From Acidiferrobacterales bacterium (GTDB taxonomy: Bacteria > Pseudomonadota > Gammaproteobacteria > Arenicellales > JAJDZL01): 64,000 nucleotides of DNA. Made by a program: the position numbers and the translations under genes. Below the pieces are notes generated by a model. It searched no databases, was not told the DNA's origin, and saw only the letters and a program-made list of their open reading frames with translations. This document shows, one piece after another, positions 30,321-39,070 of the stretch (within the stretch, counting starts at the first letter, position 1; each line of letters begins with the position of its first letter). The DNA lies in assembly GCA_028820695.1 (NCBI GenBank), contig JAPPIB010000025.1, positions 1 through 64,000 of the forward strand, read 5' to 3'.

Positions 30321-31684
30321 CAGAACATCCTGGAAATGTCGTTATAGAAAGCCAGTCCCATCAGTCCGATCAGCAACGCAAACCCAACCTGGTTCGCCCA
30401 CACCAGCATTCGCTCGGTCGGCGGCGACCTGAATACCGCCTCATAGAGGTGAAACATGAGATGCCCGCCATCCAATACCGGAATCGGCAGGAGATTCAAC
30501 AGGCCCAGACTTATGCTCAACAGCGCAAGGAAGGTCAGAAAGTTATTGATTCCCGCCTGCGCCGCCTTACCGGCATAATCCGCGATCGCGATGGGTCCGC
30601 CTATTGCATCGGCAGACTGTTCAAACTTTAATAGACTGAAGAGCATCTTGACGGTCAATGCAGTCGTTGACCACATTGTTTGAAAGCCTCTGATGATCGC
30701 TTCAACCGGATTATGCCTGACAATGACAATATGCTCAGAATTCGAGATCTGAAGCTCAGGGTTGACTTTGATTCCGATCTGTCTGACCTGTCTGCCATCT
30801 ATCTCGACTGTCTTTGGTTCCAGCATCACCTCAACAGGTTCTCCATCCCGTTGCAGGCCGACCAGCAGGGATGACTGCGTGGAATTGCTGACAAAACCCA
30901 CCAAGTCTGCCCAGCTGCGGACCGCCTCACCGTTGATGCTTGTAATCCTGTCCCCTGGCTGCATGCCGGCAGCCTGAGCCGGATAGCCATCAACGACTTC
31001 GCCGACAATCGCCTGAACCAGTGGCATCTTCGGGTAGATTCCGATCAGAGACTCAAGTGATTCAGAATTCAGGTCCACCTGGCCAAGTTTTGAGAAATCA
31101 ACCGTTACGGTCCGCTCAACGCCTTGATTTGACACCTCGTAATCGATCGAGCTTCCGCTCACGATATTGTTCAGGATATGAAAATGATGCTGCTCCCAAC
31201 TCTCATTCGTGCGCCCGTCAACCTTGCGCAACTCATCACCCGGCATGAAGCCGGATACTTCTGCGAGGCTGCCCGAGACCACCTCACCGACAATCGGACG
31301 GATGCCTTCGGTCCCGATCGCAAAGACCGCACCGTAGAGAAGCGCGGCAAGCAGGAAATTTGCGAGCGGACCGGCGGCTACAATTGCCGACCGCTTGTAC
31401 AGAGGCTGGGTGTCGTATGCAAAAGGCCGCGATTCATCATCGAGTTCGTCAATATTGCCATCAAGCATCTTGACGTAACCACCGAGTGGAATTGCTGCAA
31501 TTCTATACTCAGTCGAAGAATCCTTAGGGGTATGTTTCCAGATAGCCGGACCGAATCCGATAGAAAACCGAACAACGGTTACGCCCATTTTCCGGGCAAC
31601 CCAGAAATGTCCGTACTCATGGAATGTAATCAGCACGCCTATAGCGACTATGAAGAAGACGATGCTATTGACTACTTCGATCAT
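30320..31684 (-). CDS. rseP: RseP, site-2 intramembrane zinc protease
   Basis: RseP (454 residues) cleaves anti-sigma factors such as RseA within the inner membrane and thereby activates the envelope stress response. The zinc motif HEYGH lies in the first membrane segment (His22, Glu23, His26), two PDZ domains occupy the periplasmic region (about residues 120-300), and the third ligand region is LLPIPVLDGGHL near residue 400. It is co-directional with dxr and bamA, the standard order. Envelope stress control would fit the operon, but rseA and rpoE are not in this window. Confidence 0.95.
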   Translation of the reverse strand: MIEVVNSIVFFIVAIGVLITFHEYGHFWVARKMGVTVVRFSIGFGPAIWKHTPKDSSTEYRIAAIPLGGYVKMLDGNIDELDDESRPFAYDTQPLYKRSAIVAAGPLANFLLAALLYGAVFAIGTEGIRPIVGEVVSGSLAEVSGFMPGDELRKVDGRTNESWEQHHFHILNNIVSGSSIDYEVSNQGVERTVTVDFSKLGQVDLNSESLESLIGIYPKMPLVQAIVGEVVDGYPAQAAGMQPGDRITSINGEAVRSWADLVGFVSNSTQSSLLVGLQRDGEPVEVMLEPKTVEIDGRQVRQIGIKVNPELQISNSEHIVIVRHNPVEAIIRGFQTMWSTTALTVKMLFSLLKFEQSADAIGGPIAIADYAGKAAQAGINNFLTFLALLSISLGLLNLLPIPVLDGGHLMFHLYEAVFRSPPTERMLVWANQVGFALLIGLMGLAFYNDISRMF

Positions 31685-31738
31685 GCAATACCAACTCGAC
31701 TCGAAACAGAAAGTGAAGAATTAATTTGTTTTTTATTG

Positions 31739-32911
31739 TTATATATACCGAACGGCAATTTCTCGTGTAATTTTATCAAGTTCGAGTATCTTTTCGATAT
31801 TTTCTACACTTTCGTCACCCAGCTCAATAACACATCTGTCGACGAGGGTGGAAATTTCCGTAAATTTGATTCGGCCAGCCAAGAACGCATCGACCGCAAC
31901 CTCGTTTGCCGCATTCATCACCGTCGCCGACGTTCCACCCATTCTTGCGACCTCCCCGGCAATCCTCAGACAGGGAAATCGGTTGAGGTCCGGCGGTTCG
32001 AACGTCAGCGAATTGACGCTCATCAAATCCAGAAAAGGTGCACCGCTGGCCTCGCGTTCTGGCCAAAACAGCGCATTGGCGATCGGAATACGCATATCCG
32101 GCATTCCCAGCTGAGCGATTACGGAGCCATCCAGATATTCGACCATGGAGTGTACGATTCCCTGAGGGTGGACAACAACCTGGATTTGATTCGGTGTCGC
32201 ATCGAACAGCCAACGGGCCTCAATGATTTCCAGGCCCTTGTTCATCATGGTTGCGGAATCAACTGATATCTTTGCGCCCATGTTCCAGACCGGATGTGAG
32301 ACAGCCTGTTCCGGCGTGATGCTCTCCAGCAGGTCGAGATCGGTCTCACGAAAAGGCCCCCCGGTTCCTGCAAGCAGAATCCGACGCAACCCCGGAATCG
32401 GATAGAAAGGTTCGTAGCGGTCAGCCGCAGCGCTCCCGGTGCACTGAAAAATCGCATTGTGTTCGCTGTCGACCGGCAAAATGGTCGTACCGTATCGCCG
32501 CACCTCCTGATGAAGCATCGGTCCCAGCATCACCACCGGTTCCTTGTTGGCCACGAGCACCGTCTTGCCGGCGCGGACTGCTTGCAATGTAGGATGAAGT
32601 CCTGCGGCGCCGGAAACACCGGTGACGGTGATGTCAACATCGAACAGGTGCTGGCAATGCTTGAGCTCACTTGCCGGCACCACCTGTGCCCGGATGCCCC
32701 GGTCTTTGAACTGGCTTTCAAGCCCTGCAACATCCTGATCCCCAACCACCACAAAGTCGGGACGGAACTCGTCGCAGGACTGCAACAGCGTCTCGCTTGC
32801 AGTGCGCGCGGTCAAAGTGCATACCCTGAACCGGTCCGGATGCAGCCTGACTACATCCAAAGCCTGCTGCCCTATGCTTCCGGTTGCACCCAGTATCAAT
32901 ATGGTTCGCAT
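31739..32911 (-). CDS. dxr: 1-deoxy-D-xylulose 5-phosphate reductoisomerase
   Basis: Dxr (IspC, 390 residues) makes methylerythritol 4-phosphate, the second step of the non-mevalonate isoprenoid pathway, whose products feed UppS encoded two genes upstream. The NADPH fold is ILGATGSIGQQALDVV; the metal and substrate residues are in PVDSEHNAIFQC, GTGGPFRE and HPVWNMGAKISVDSATMMNKGLE. The short gap after it (31685-31738) is AT-rich without a clear terminator. Confidence 0.96.
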   Translation of the reverse strand: MRTILILGATGSIGQQALDVVRLHPDRFRVCTLTARTASETLLQSCDEFRPDFVVVGDQDVAGLESQFKDRGIRAQVVPASELKHCQHLFDVDITVTGVSGAAGLHPTLQAVRAGKTVLVANKEPVVMLGPMLHQEVRRYGTTILPVDSEHNAIFQCTGSAAADRYEPFYPIPGLRRILLAGTGGPFRETDLDLLESITPEQAVSHPVWNMGAKISVDSATMMNKGLEIIEARWLFDATPNQIQVVVHPQGIVHSMVEYLDGSVIAQLGMPDMRIPIANALFWPEREASGAPFLDLMSVNSLTFEPPDLNRFPCLRIAGEVARMGGTSATVMNAANEVAVDAFLAGRIKFTEISTLVDRCVIELGDESVENIEKILELDKITREIAVRYI

Positions 32912-32926
32912 CGCATCCTCATCCGC

Positions 32927-33736
32927 TCAGACAAAAAGTGCTGTGACACAAAGTGCGTAAACCGGTGCTGCGGATACTGTACTGTCGATTCTGTCCAGGA
33001 CCCCACCGTGTCCAGGCAGGAGCGTGCCGCTGTCTTTGACTCCGACTATTCTCTTGTTCATACTGAAGAAAAGGTCACCGATAACTGAGAAGGCCGCTAC
33101 TGACAGGCAAACCAGTACCCAAAGCAGAATTCGTCCGTAACTTTCCTCCCACACGAGAGTTCCACTGACCAAACCGAATGCGAGGATCGCGAACAGAGAG
33201 CCTTTCAGCCCTTCGATCGTCTTCCCCGGGCTGATTCGCGGAGCCAGTTTTCGTGTACCGAACCGACGGCCCGTGAAAAACGCCGCAATGTCAGCAATCC
33301 AGATCACCGCGAACATGCCCAAAGTCCACAATGAACCGTTGTCAACCGTGATCATCAGATCAGAAATGGCAAATATGGCAAACGACAGTGACAATACCGT
33401 CAGCGTTGCGTAAAGGTACCGATGTTCCTGATATCGGGGATAGGTTATCAGCAACCACAAGATCACCAGCCACGTTGTCACCGCCATGACGTGAATGAGA
33501 AAATCCAGACGATGATCACGAATCTGATACAGTGCCACGCTGATAACGAGAAAGATTACCACAAAGATTGCCTGTCCCATCGAAGTCCGAAAATCGAAGA
33601 TGCGGGCTGCTTCGACCGCACTCATCGCTCCGACCGCAAGTAACAGCAGTACAAACCACTCGGACGGCAGAAGGAACAGTCCCGCTATAAAAACCGCAAC
33701 GAGAATCGCCGCAGTAATCAGACGTTTTCTAAGCAT
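32927..33736 (-). CDS. cdsA: Phosphatidate cytidylyltransferase
   Basis: CdsA (269 residues) makes CDP-diacylglycerol for phospholipid synthesis. It is a polytopic inner membrane protein with about seven to eight hydrophobic segments, and carries the family signature near the C-terminus: SMNKRIVGVKDSGTLLPGHGG followed by DRID. It overlaps the uppS end by eight bases and lies 15 bases before dxr. Confidence 0.95.
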   Translation of the reverse strand: MLRKRLITAAILVAVFIAGLFLLPSEWFVLLLLAVGAMSAVEAARIFDFRTSMGQAIFVVIFLVISVALYQIRDHRLDFLIHVMAVTTWLVILWLLITYPRYQEHRYLYATLTVLSLSFAIFAISDLMITVDNGSLWTLGMFAVIWIADIAAFFTGRRFGTRKLAPRISPGKTIEGLKGSLFAILAFGLVSGTLVWEESYGRILLWVLVCLSVAAFSVIGDLFFSMNKRIVGVKDSGTLLPGHGGVLDRIDSTVSAAPVYALCVTALFV

Positions 33737-34508
33737 GTTGCTTGGCAGGCTCGGCGGAGGCCTGCACTATCCCGCCAAACCGACGGACCCGTGATCCATA
33801 CGACTTCAGGGCATGCAGGAAAGCCTGCTCACCAAAGTCCGGCCAATAGGTATCGGTAAAGTACAGTTCTGTATACGCCAACTGCCACAGGAGAAAATTA
33901 CTGATCCGCTTCTCGCCACCGGTACGGATGAACAGATCCGGATTGGGGATCGCGGCGGTGCTGAGTTGTCCGGCGATTGTATCCGGTGATATGTCCTCAA
34001 CAGCCAGCTCGTTGTGTTTTACGCGGTCCGCAATGTCGCGACATGCCTGAGTCAGATCCCACTGGCCGCCGTAATTGACCGCTATGGTCAACTGCAAGTT
34101 CCGATTTGATTCGGTCAGTTCCATTGCCTCGCGAGTTTTTCTCTGTATCGCAGTGGAAAGATCGGAGAGGTCGCCGATGAACTTCAGGCGAATGCCTTCG
34201 TCGTGCAATTTCCGGACTTCTGAGCTCAGTGCGGTCGACAGCAGTTGCATCAACCACTGCACTTCTTTTCCGGGCCTTCTCCAGTTTTCACTTGAGAATG
34301 CAAACAGGGTCAGATAGGGAATTCCGAAACGGCCACACAATTCAACAATGGTACGGACATTCTTGACACCCTGGCGGTGCCCTTCCAGTCGGTTTGTGCC
34401 TCGACTGTTCGCCCATCGTCCGTTGCCGTCCATGATAATTGCGACATGTTCCGGAAGATTTGCCTCCGGCACGGAATCAATGGGCTCATGATTGGCTTGA
34501 GTCGGCAT
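33729..34508 (-). CDS. uppS: Undecaprenyl diphosphate synthase
   Basis: UppS (259 residues) extends farnesyl diphosphate to the C55 lipid carrier for peptidoglycan and O-antigen. The catalytic aspartate is in IIMDGNGRWA, followed by GHRQGVKNVR, LFAFSSENWRRP, the NLQLTIAVNYGGQWDL block and the C-terminal DLFIRTGGEKRISNFLLWQ and TELYFTDTYWPDF blocks. It follows frr by 33 bases. Confidence 0.96.
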   Translation of the reverse strand: MPTQANHEPIDSVPEANLPEHVAIIMDGNGRWANSRGTNRLEGHRQGVKNVRTIVELCGRFGIPYLTLFAFSSENWRRPGKEVQWLMQLLSTALSSEVRKLHDEGIRLKFIGDLSDLSTAIQRKTREAMELTESNRNLQLTIAVNYGGQWDLTQACRDIADRVKHNELAVEDISPDTIAGQLSTAAIPNPDLFIRTGGEKRISNFLLWQLAYTELYFTDTYWPDFGEQAFLHALKSYGSRVRRFGGIVQASAEPAKQHA

Positions 34509-34541
34509 CAGGATTTTTCGTGTGACGCTTGGGAAGGAAGT

Positions 34542-35099
34542 CTATACCGTCATTATCTCTGATTCTTTCTCACTGACGATCTCGCTGATATCGTCGATAT
34601 AGCGATCGGTCAGTTTCTGCACTCTATCCTGACCCAGCCTTTCATCGTCCTCGGTGATCTCCTTCAGTTTCTGCCACTCCTTGAGATCACTGTTGCAGTT
34701 TCTGCGAATATTTCGTATGGCGACCTTGCAGGCTTCACCTTCGGCGCGGGCAACTTTGGTGATCTCTCTCCGCCGCTCTTCGGTTAATGGAGGGATCGGC
34801 ACACGAATGATCTCACTCGCACTCATGGGATTGAGCCCGAGATCGGATTCGATGATCGCCTTTTCGATCACGGGAATCATGGACTTCTCCCACGGTGTGA
34901 TACTGAGGGTGCGAGCATCGCTCGCAGTGATTGTCGATACCTGATTCAGAGGTGCGGCCGTACCGTAATACTCTACCCGGATATGATCCAACAAAGCTGT
35001 ACTGGCTCGCCCTGTGCGCAATTTCGAAAGTTCGTTCTGAAGATTTGCCAAAGACTTTTTCATTCTTGTCTCGGCATCTGAAACCAATTCATCCAGCAT
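34542..35099 (-). CDS. frr: Ribosome recycling factor
   Basis: Frr (185 residues, the usual length) works with EF-G to split post-termination ribosomes. The family sequence is clear throughout: LRTGRASTALLDHIRVEYYG, PLNQVSTITASDARTL, WEKSMIPVIEKAI, PIPPLTEERRRE and the C-terminal RYIDDISEIVSEKESEIM helix. It lies five bases after pyrH in the rpsB-tsf-pyrH-frr translation cluster. Confidence 0.97.
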   Translation of the reverse strand: MLDELVSDAETRMKKSLANLQNELSKLRTGRASTALLDHIRVEYYGTAAPLNQVSTITASDARTLSITPWEKSMIPVIEKAIIESDLGLNPMSASEIIRVPIPPLTEERRREITKVARAEGEACKVAIRNIRRNCNSDLKEWQKLKEITEDDERLGQDRVQKLTDRYIDDISEIVSEKESEIMTV

Positions 35100-35104
35100 G
35101 TCTG

Positions 35105-35836
35105 CTACTCCCGTGCAACTACAGTTCCGTCATTTCCCCCGAGTCCTGCCCTTGCTATTCCCCCGCTGACAGTGGCATCAAACACCTGGATCGGCAGATT
35201 ATGTTCCCGACACATGACTATAGCGGCAGCATCCATCACCGCGAGGTTTCTCATCAGGACTTCATCATAGGTGATCCTATCATATTTCTTGGCGTCGTTT
35301 TCCTGCTTGGGATCGGAACTGTAGATTCCGTCAACCTGAGTTGCCTTCAGCAGGATATCAGCGCCAATCTGTATCGCTCGGAGACTGGCAGCGGTATCAG
35401 TCGAAAAGTGTGTGCTTCCTGTTCCGCCTGCGAAAATCACCGCACTGCCCTCATCCAGATGTCTCACGAACGAGCGACCGTCGAACTGATCAACAATCGA
35501 AGGTATTGCAATGGCTGATTGTACAACCGTTGGGACACCTATACCCAGCAGAGCCTGTTCCAGCGCGATGGCGTTGGCAATCGTGAAAAGCATGCCCATC
35601 TGGTGTGCCTGGACCGCGGGCAGTGAAAATCCGGCGCTTCTGCCGCCACGGAAAAAGTTACCGCCGCCAATGACCATGCCTGTCCGGACACCGGCATTGA
35701 CAACCTGCGCTATCTCATCGGCCACCCGATTGATTGACTGAGGATCAATTCCAGAGCCGTGCTCGTCGCCAAGCAATTCCCCACTCAACTTGAACAGAAT
35801 CGTTCTATGAGAACCTGACGCAGAGTCGTCACTCAA
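35105..35836 (-). CDS. pyrH: UMP kinase
   Basis: PyrH (243 residues) phosphorylates UMP to UDP and is a hexameric enzyme of the amino acid kinase fold, allosterically controlled by GTP and UTP in other bacteria. Visible motifs are LFKLSGELLGDEHG, MVIGGGNFFRGG, the IFAGGTGSTHFSTDTAASLRA segment and KATQVDGIYSSDP. The start is TTG at 35836 with an AGGGAG ribosome binding site about 10 bases upstream; no ATG fits. It lies between tsf and frr. Confidence 0.96.
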   Translation of the reverse strand: MSDDSASGSHRTILFKLSGELLGDEHGSGIDPQSINRVADEIAQVVNAGVRTGMVIGGGNFFRGGRSAGFSLPAVQAHQMGMLFTIANAIALEQALLGIGVPTVVQSAIAIPSIVDQFDGRSFVRHLDEGSAVIFAGGTGSTHFSTDTAASLRAIQIGADILLKATQVDGIYSSDPKQENDAKKYDRITYDEVLMRNLAVMDAAAIVMCREHNLPIQVFDATVSGGIARAGLGGNDGTVVARE

Positions 35837-35851
35837 AATTGATTTCTCCCT

Positions 35852-36697
35852 TTACCCCTGCCCTAGATTGATCAGACAAAAACGCTTTGCGACCCCGTCG
35901 GACTCTTTCAGCAAAGACTCCACGGTCTTGTCCTCGTCTTCATAGTATGGCTGATTGACCAGCGTGTTTTCCTTCGAGAACTTGCTGATCTTGCCTTCGA
36001 CTATCCGCTCGAGAATGTGATCGGGCTTGCCAGAACCGCGCGCCTGCTCCAGATAGATTTCCCGTTCCTTTTCGATCGTTGCAGACGGAATGTCCGCGAC
36101 ATCAAGCCACAGTGGTTTTTTCACCGCGATGTGAACGGCGATGTCGTCGGCAACGTCGCTGCCGGCATCACCGGCAATTTCAACCATGATTCCGAGCCGT
36201 TCCCGATGCACGTAGCTGCCAATGATCGCATTGTCAGATGCCCTGAATGTGACGACACGGCTGATCGTGATGTTCTCGCGAATCTTTGAAAGCACATCAA
36301 GACGCATCTCTTCCACAGTCTTGCCGGACTCATCAAATGGGAGGGTATTGAGAACATTGACATCCTCGCAATTGTCCCCGATCCCGAGAGCGATGCCGGC
36401 TAGAGGTCCGGCGAAACCGCGAAACACGTCCCCTCGCGAGACGAAGTCGGTCTCACAGTTGATCTCAACGAGTGAGCCGCAATCCCTGGATTCGGACATC
36501 GCACATACTATCAGACCTTCCGAAGCTGTACGTCCGGAGCGCGAGGCGGCCATTTCAGCACCCTTCTTCCGCAGTATTTCGACAGCCTTGTCCTGATCAC
36601 CGTCACACTCGACCAGCACTTTCTTGCAATCCATCATTCCGGCACCGGTACGGTCCCGCAGTTGCTTCACCATGACCGCGGTAATATCCAATTTCAC
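35852..36697 (-). CDS. tsf: Elongation factor Ts
   Basis: EF-Ts (281 residues) exchanges GDP for GTP on EF-Tu. The N-terminal domain shows VKQLRDRTGAGMMDCKKVL, and the core has the INCETDFVSRGDVF block that contacts the EF-Tu magnesium site. The start is GTG at 36697 just after GGGAGGAA. It follows rpsB by 85 bases, a gap that contains competing inverted repeats. Confidence 0.96.
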   Translation of the reverse strand: MKLDITAVMVKQLRDRTGAGMMDCKKVLVECDGDQDKAVEILRKKGAEMAASRSGRTASEGLIVCAMSESRDCGSLVEINCETDFVSRGDVFRGFAGPLAGIALGIGDNCEDVNVLNTLPFDESGKTVEEMRLDVLSKIRENITISRVVTFRASDNAIIGSYVHRERLGIMVEIAGDAGSDVADDIAVHIAVKKPLWLDVADIPSATIEKEREIYLEQARGSGKPDHILERIVEGKISKFSKENTLVNQPYYEDEDKTVESLLKESDGVAKRFCLINLGQG

Positions 36698-36719
36698 TTC
36701 CTCCCTCAGAGTCGATTGT

Positions 36720-36768
36720 ATGCGGTAATTGAATGAGTCAGGATCACCGCATATCGATCAGCATGCGG
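36720..36768 (-). promoter_or_regulatory. Competing inverted repeats in the rpsB-tsf gap
   Basis: Read on the minus strand, CCGCAT (36768-36763), ATGCGGT (36752-36746) and ACCGCAT (36726-36720) allow the middle element to pair either with the first (6 bp) or with the last (7 bp). The two pairings exclude each other. This could regulate transcription read-through from rpsB into tsf or tsf translation; function is inferred. Confidence 0.4.
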
Positions 36769-36782
36769 CCAATTCAAATTCA

Positions 36783-37970
36783 TCATTCCTTGCTTTCTTT
36801 GCTTTCGGATTCATCAGTTGCCGGTTCCGGCTCATCTGCAGATTCATCAGATTCAGCCGGTTCGGCGGATGCTGTCTCGGACTCAGCAGACGTCTTTTCT
36901 TCAGCCTCACTTTCAGTTTCAGCTGCGACCGGCTCGGATTCCTCGGACTCACCTTCCACATCTGCTGCGACCGGCGGTGCCTCTTCGGACTCACCTTCCA
37001 CATCTGCTGCGACCGGCGGTGCCTCTTCGGATTCGCCTTCAGTGTCTGTTGCGACCGGCGCCGGTTCGGCGGATTTGCTTTCCGGCTCGACCGACGGGAC
37101 TTGTTCGGTCACTTCAGGAACCGATGCAACCTGCGTTTCCGTTTCGGGTTCAGCGCTTTCGGACGGGTCAACCCGGACCGAAGGAGCGACGGCAGCCCTT
37201 GCATTGGTGATCGGATAATGTGAATAGTCTTCAGCTGAAACAAGACCGCCCGGTCCGGCCGCCCCATCCTGAGGTATTTCCGTTTTTGCTTTCGCCTTGC
37301 CTGCGATGATCGCGTCCGCAGCTGCAGTGCAATATAGACGGATTGCGCTGACTGCGTCATCATTGCCCGGAATCACATAATCAATTCCATCCGGGTCGCA
37401 ATTTGTATCCACCACTGCGACAACCGGAATTCCAAGTTTGTTCGCTTCCTTGATGGCGATGTTCTCATGCTTCACGTCAATCACGAACAATGCATCCGGA
37501 AGGCCTCGCATATCCATGATTCCAGCAAGGTTGCGGTCCAGTCTGAACCGCTCCCGCTCAATCCTCATGGCTTCCTTCTTGGCAATCTTGTTGATTCCGT
37601 CAGAAGCGATTATGTCGTTAAGCTCATTGAGGCGGTCAATCGATTTTCTGACGGTACGATTGTTCGTCAGCATACCGCCGAGCCAGCGATGGTAGACATA
37701 CGGACTCTCCGCCCTCTGGGCCTGTTCCCGTATGATTTTTCCCGCCTGACGCTTGGTGCCGACAAAAACGACGGAACCTCGTTTGGCGGCTACACCCGAA
37801 AGATAGTCCAATGCCTCATTGAACATCGTCAGAGTGCGTTCAAGATTGATGATGTGGATTTTGTTGCGATGCCCGTATATGTAGGGGCTCATCTTGGGGC
37901 ACCAGAATCTGGTTTGGTGCCCGAAATGCACGCCATACTCAAGCAGCTGGCGCATGGTTACGTCAGTCAT
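36783..37970 (-). CDS. rpsB: 30S ribosomal protein S2 with a long acidic C-terminal tail
   Basis: The first 229 residues are a canonical S2 ([54 protein letters not shown], and the [20 protein letters not shown] block). S2 binds the 30S subunit near the platform and is needed for S1 attachment. Residues 230-395 form a tail rich in Glu, Ser, Ala and Pro, with a repeated 14-residue unit of the type [14 protein letters not shown]. The start is set at the ATG at 37970, preceded by GGAG at nine bases; an upstream ATG at 37985 has no such site. Bacterial S2 is usually near 240 residues, so the tail is exceptional. Confidence 0.96.
   Translation of the reverse strand: MTDVTMRQLLEYGVHFGHQTRFWCPKMSPYIYGHRNKIHIINLERTLTMFNEALDYLSGVAAKRGSVVFVGTKRQAGKIIREQAQRAESPYVYHRWLGGMLTNNRTVRKSIDRLNELNDIIASDGINKIAKKEAMRIERERFRLDRNLAGIMDMRGLPDALFVIDVKHENIAIKEANKLGIPVVAVVDTNCDPDGIDYVIPGNDDAVSAIRLYCTAAADAIIAGKAKAKTEIPQDGAAGPGGLVSAEDYSHYPITNARAAVAPSVRVDPSESAEPETETQVASVPEVTEQVPSVEPESKSAEPAPVATDTEGESEEAPPVAADVEGESEEAPPVAADVEGESEESEPVAAETESEAEEKTSAESETASAEPAESDESADEPEPATDESESKESKE
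36945..37070. repeat. 42-base tandem repeat inside rpsB
   Basis: Two identical 42-base units lie at 36945-36986 and 36987-37028, followed by a degenerate third unit at 37029-37070. Each unit encodes 14 residues, so the frame is preserved. The array belongs to the acidic tail of ribosomal protein S2. Confidence 0.9.
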
Positions 37971-38007
37971 CGATTCGATCTCCATTTGGGTTTTGCGACC
38001 ATGACAC

Positions 38008-38042
38008 AAACCTGCCACCAGTTAAGGCACCCTGTCAGGTTT
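38008..38042 (-). promoter_or_regulatory. Inverted repeat in the rpsB leader
   Basis: AAACCTG (38008-38014) and CAGGTTT (38036-38042) form a 7-bp stem with a 21-base loop in the untranslated leader of rpsB, between the putative promoter and the ribosome binding site. In E. coli S2 represses its own operon through the rpsB leader; this stem may play that part here, which is inference. Confidence 0.35.
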
Positions 38043-38075
38043 TGAATTCGCCATGTGAGAATAATTTGGTGCGTT

Positions 38076-38104
38076 AGTTTATCATCAAGTATCATAATTT
38101 GCAA
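38076..38104 (-). promoter_or_regulatory. Candidate sigma-70 promoter for rpsB-tsf
   Basis: On the minus strand TTGCAA (38104-38099) and TAAACT (38081-38076) are separated by exactly 17 bases, each with four of six consensus matches, about 105 bases upstream of the rpsB ATG. Read by eye. Confidence 0.4.
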
Positions 38105-38237
38105 TCTCGTTCAGCTGGCGATTCGGGATTGTACCGGTGAAGTCCACATGGGTTTTCATCGGCAGCTCCAACATTCCTTTGAGCGGATTTTCCTTATACG
38201 ATCCAACACAAACACCCATAAATCCATAAGCCGCGAA

Positions 38238-39011
38238 ATGTCGTCACCCACCATAAAGACGCCGGACGAGATTGAGAAGATGCGAGTCGCCGGGCAGCTT
38301 GCCGCATCAGTGCTGGATATGATTGAACCCCATGTCCAGGCCGGCAAGACTACCGAGGAACTGGACTCGATCTGCCATCACTTTATCGTAGAAGAGCTTC
38401 GGGCGGTTCCAGCTCCACTGAACTACCGTGGATTCCCGAAATCGATCTGCACTTCAGTCAACAATGTCGTATGTCACGGCATCCCCGGACCCAGAAAACT
38501 GAAAAACGGAGACATCATCAACATCGATGTTACAGTGATCAAAGATGGGTTCCACGGTGATACCAGTCGAATGTACCCGGTCGGAAATCCCTCCATCCGC
38601 GCAGACCGCCTATGCCGGATCACCCACGAAAGCATGATGAAGGGAATTGAAACCATCCGGCAGGGGTGCACGCTGGGCGATCTCGGACACGCGGTACAAA
38701 AGCACGCGGAATCCCATGGTTTCTCAGTCGTGCGCGAGTATTGCGGTCACGGAATTGGCAAGGGTTTTCATGAGGAGCCTCACGTCCTGCACTACGGAAA
38801 ACCCGGTTTGGGCATGCCATTGCAGGCGGGTATGACCATCACCGTTGAACCGATGCTGAATTCCGGTCATCGGGATACAAGATTGCTGGCGGATAAGTGG
38901 ACTGTGGTCACCAGCGACGGCACTCTATCCGCCCAGTGGGAGCATACCATTCTTGTAACTGAAACCGGTTTCGAGATTCTGACCATCTCACCGCAGACCG
39001 GACAGCCATAA
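38238..39011 (+). CDS. map: Methionine aminopeptidase type I
   Basis: Map (257 residues) removes the initiator methionine from nascent proteins. The metal ligands are visible in NIDVTVIKDGFHGDTSRM (two Asp), YCGHGIGKGFHEEPHV (His), TVEPML (Glu) and WEHTI (Glu). The open frame extends to 38055 without resemblance to the family; the ATG at 38238, just before SSPTIKTPDEIEKMRVAG, is the proper start. It is divergent from rpsB, the common arrangement in gammaproteobacteria, and is followed by glnD. Confidence 0.95.
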   Translation: MSSPTIKTPDEIEKMRVAGQLAASVLDMIEPHVQAGKTTEELDSICHHFIVEELRAVPAPLNYRGFPKSICTSVNNVVCHGIPGPRKLKNGDIINIDVTVIKDGFHGDTSRMYPVGNPSIRADRLCRITHESMMKGIETIRQGCTLGDLGHAVQKHAESHGFSVVREYCGHGIGKGFHEEPHVLHYGKPGLGMPLQAGMTITVEPMLNSGHRDTRLLADKWTVVTSDGTLSAQWEHTILVTETGFEILTISPQTGQP

Positions 39012-39070
39012 TCCAATCGGGTGTATTTGTCCATCCTGCGACAAGCGATAACAAGCCCAACGTAAAGCAG

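Noticed and set aside
31178-32266. 362-codon plus-strand frame across rseP and dxr
   Set aside because: Antisense to two well-supported genes, with no recognisable domain.
36945-37070. Tandem repeats considered as a CRISPR array
   Set aside because: The units are directly adjacent without spacers, keep the rpsB frame and encode a protein repeat.
36729-37223. Plus-strand frames of about 130-165 codons with repeated Phe/Cys/Arg or Ser/Asp stretches
   Set aside because: They are produced by the low-complexity repeats of the rpsB tail read on the other strand.
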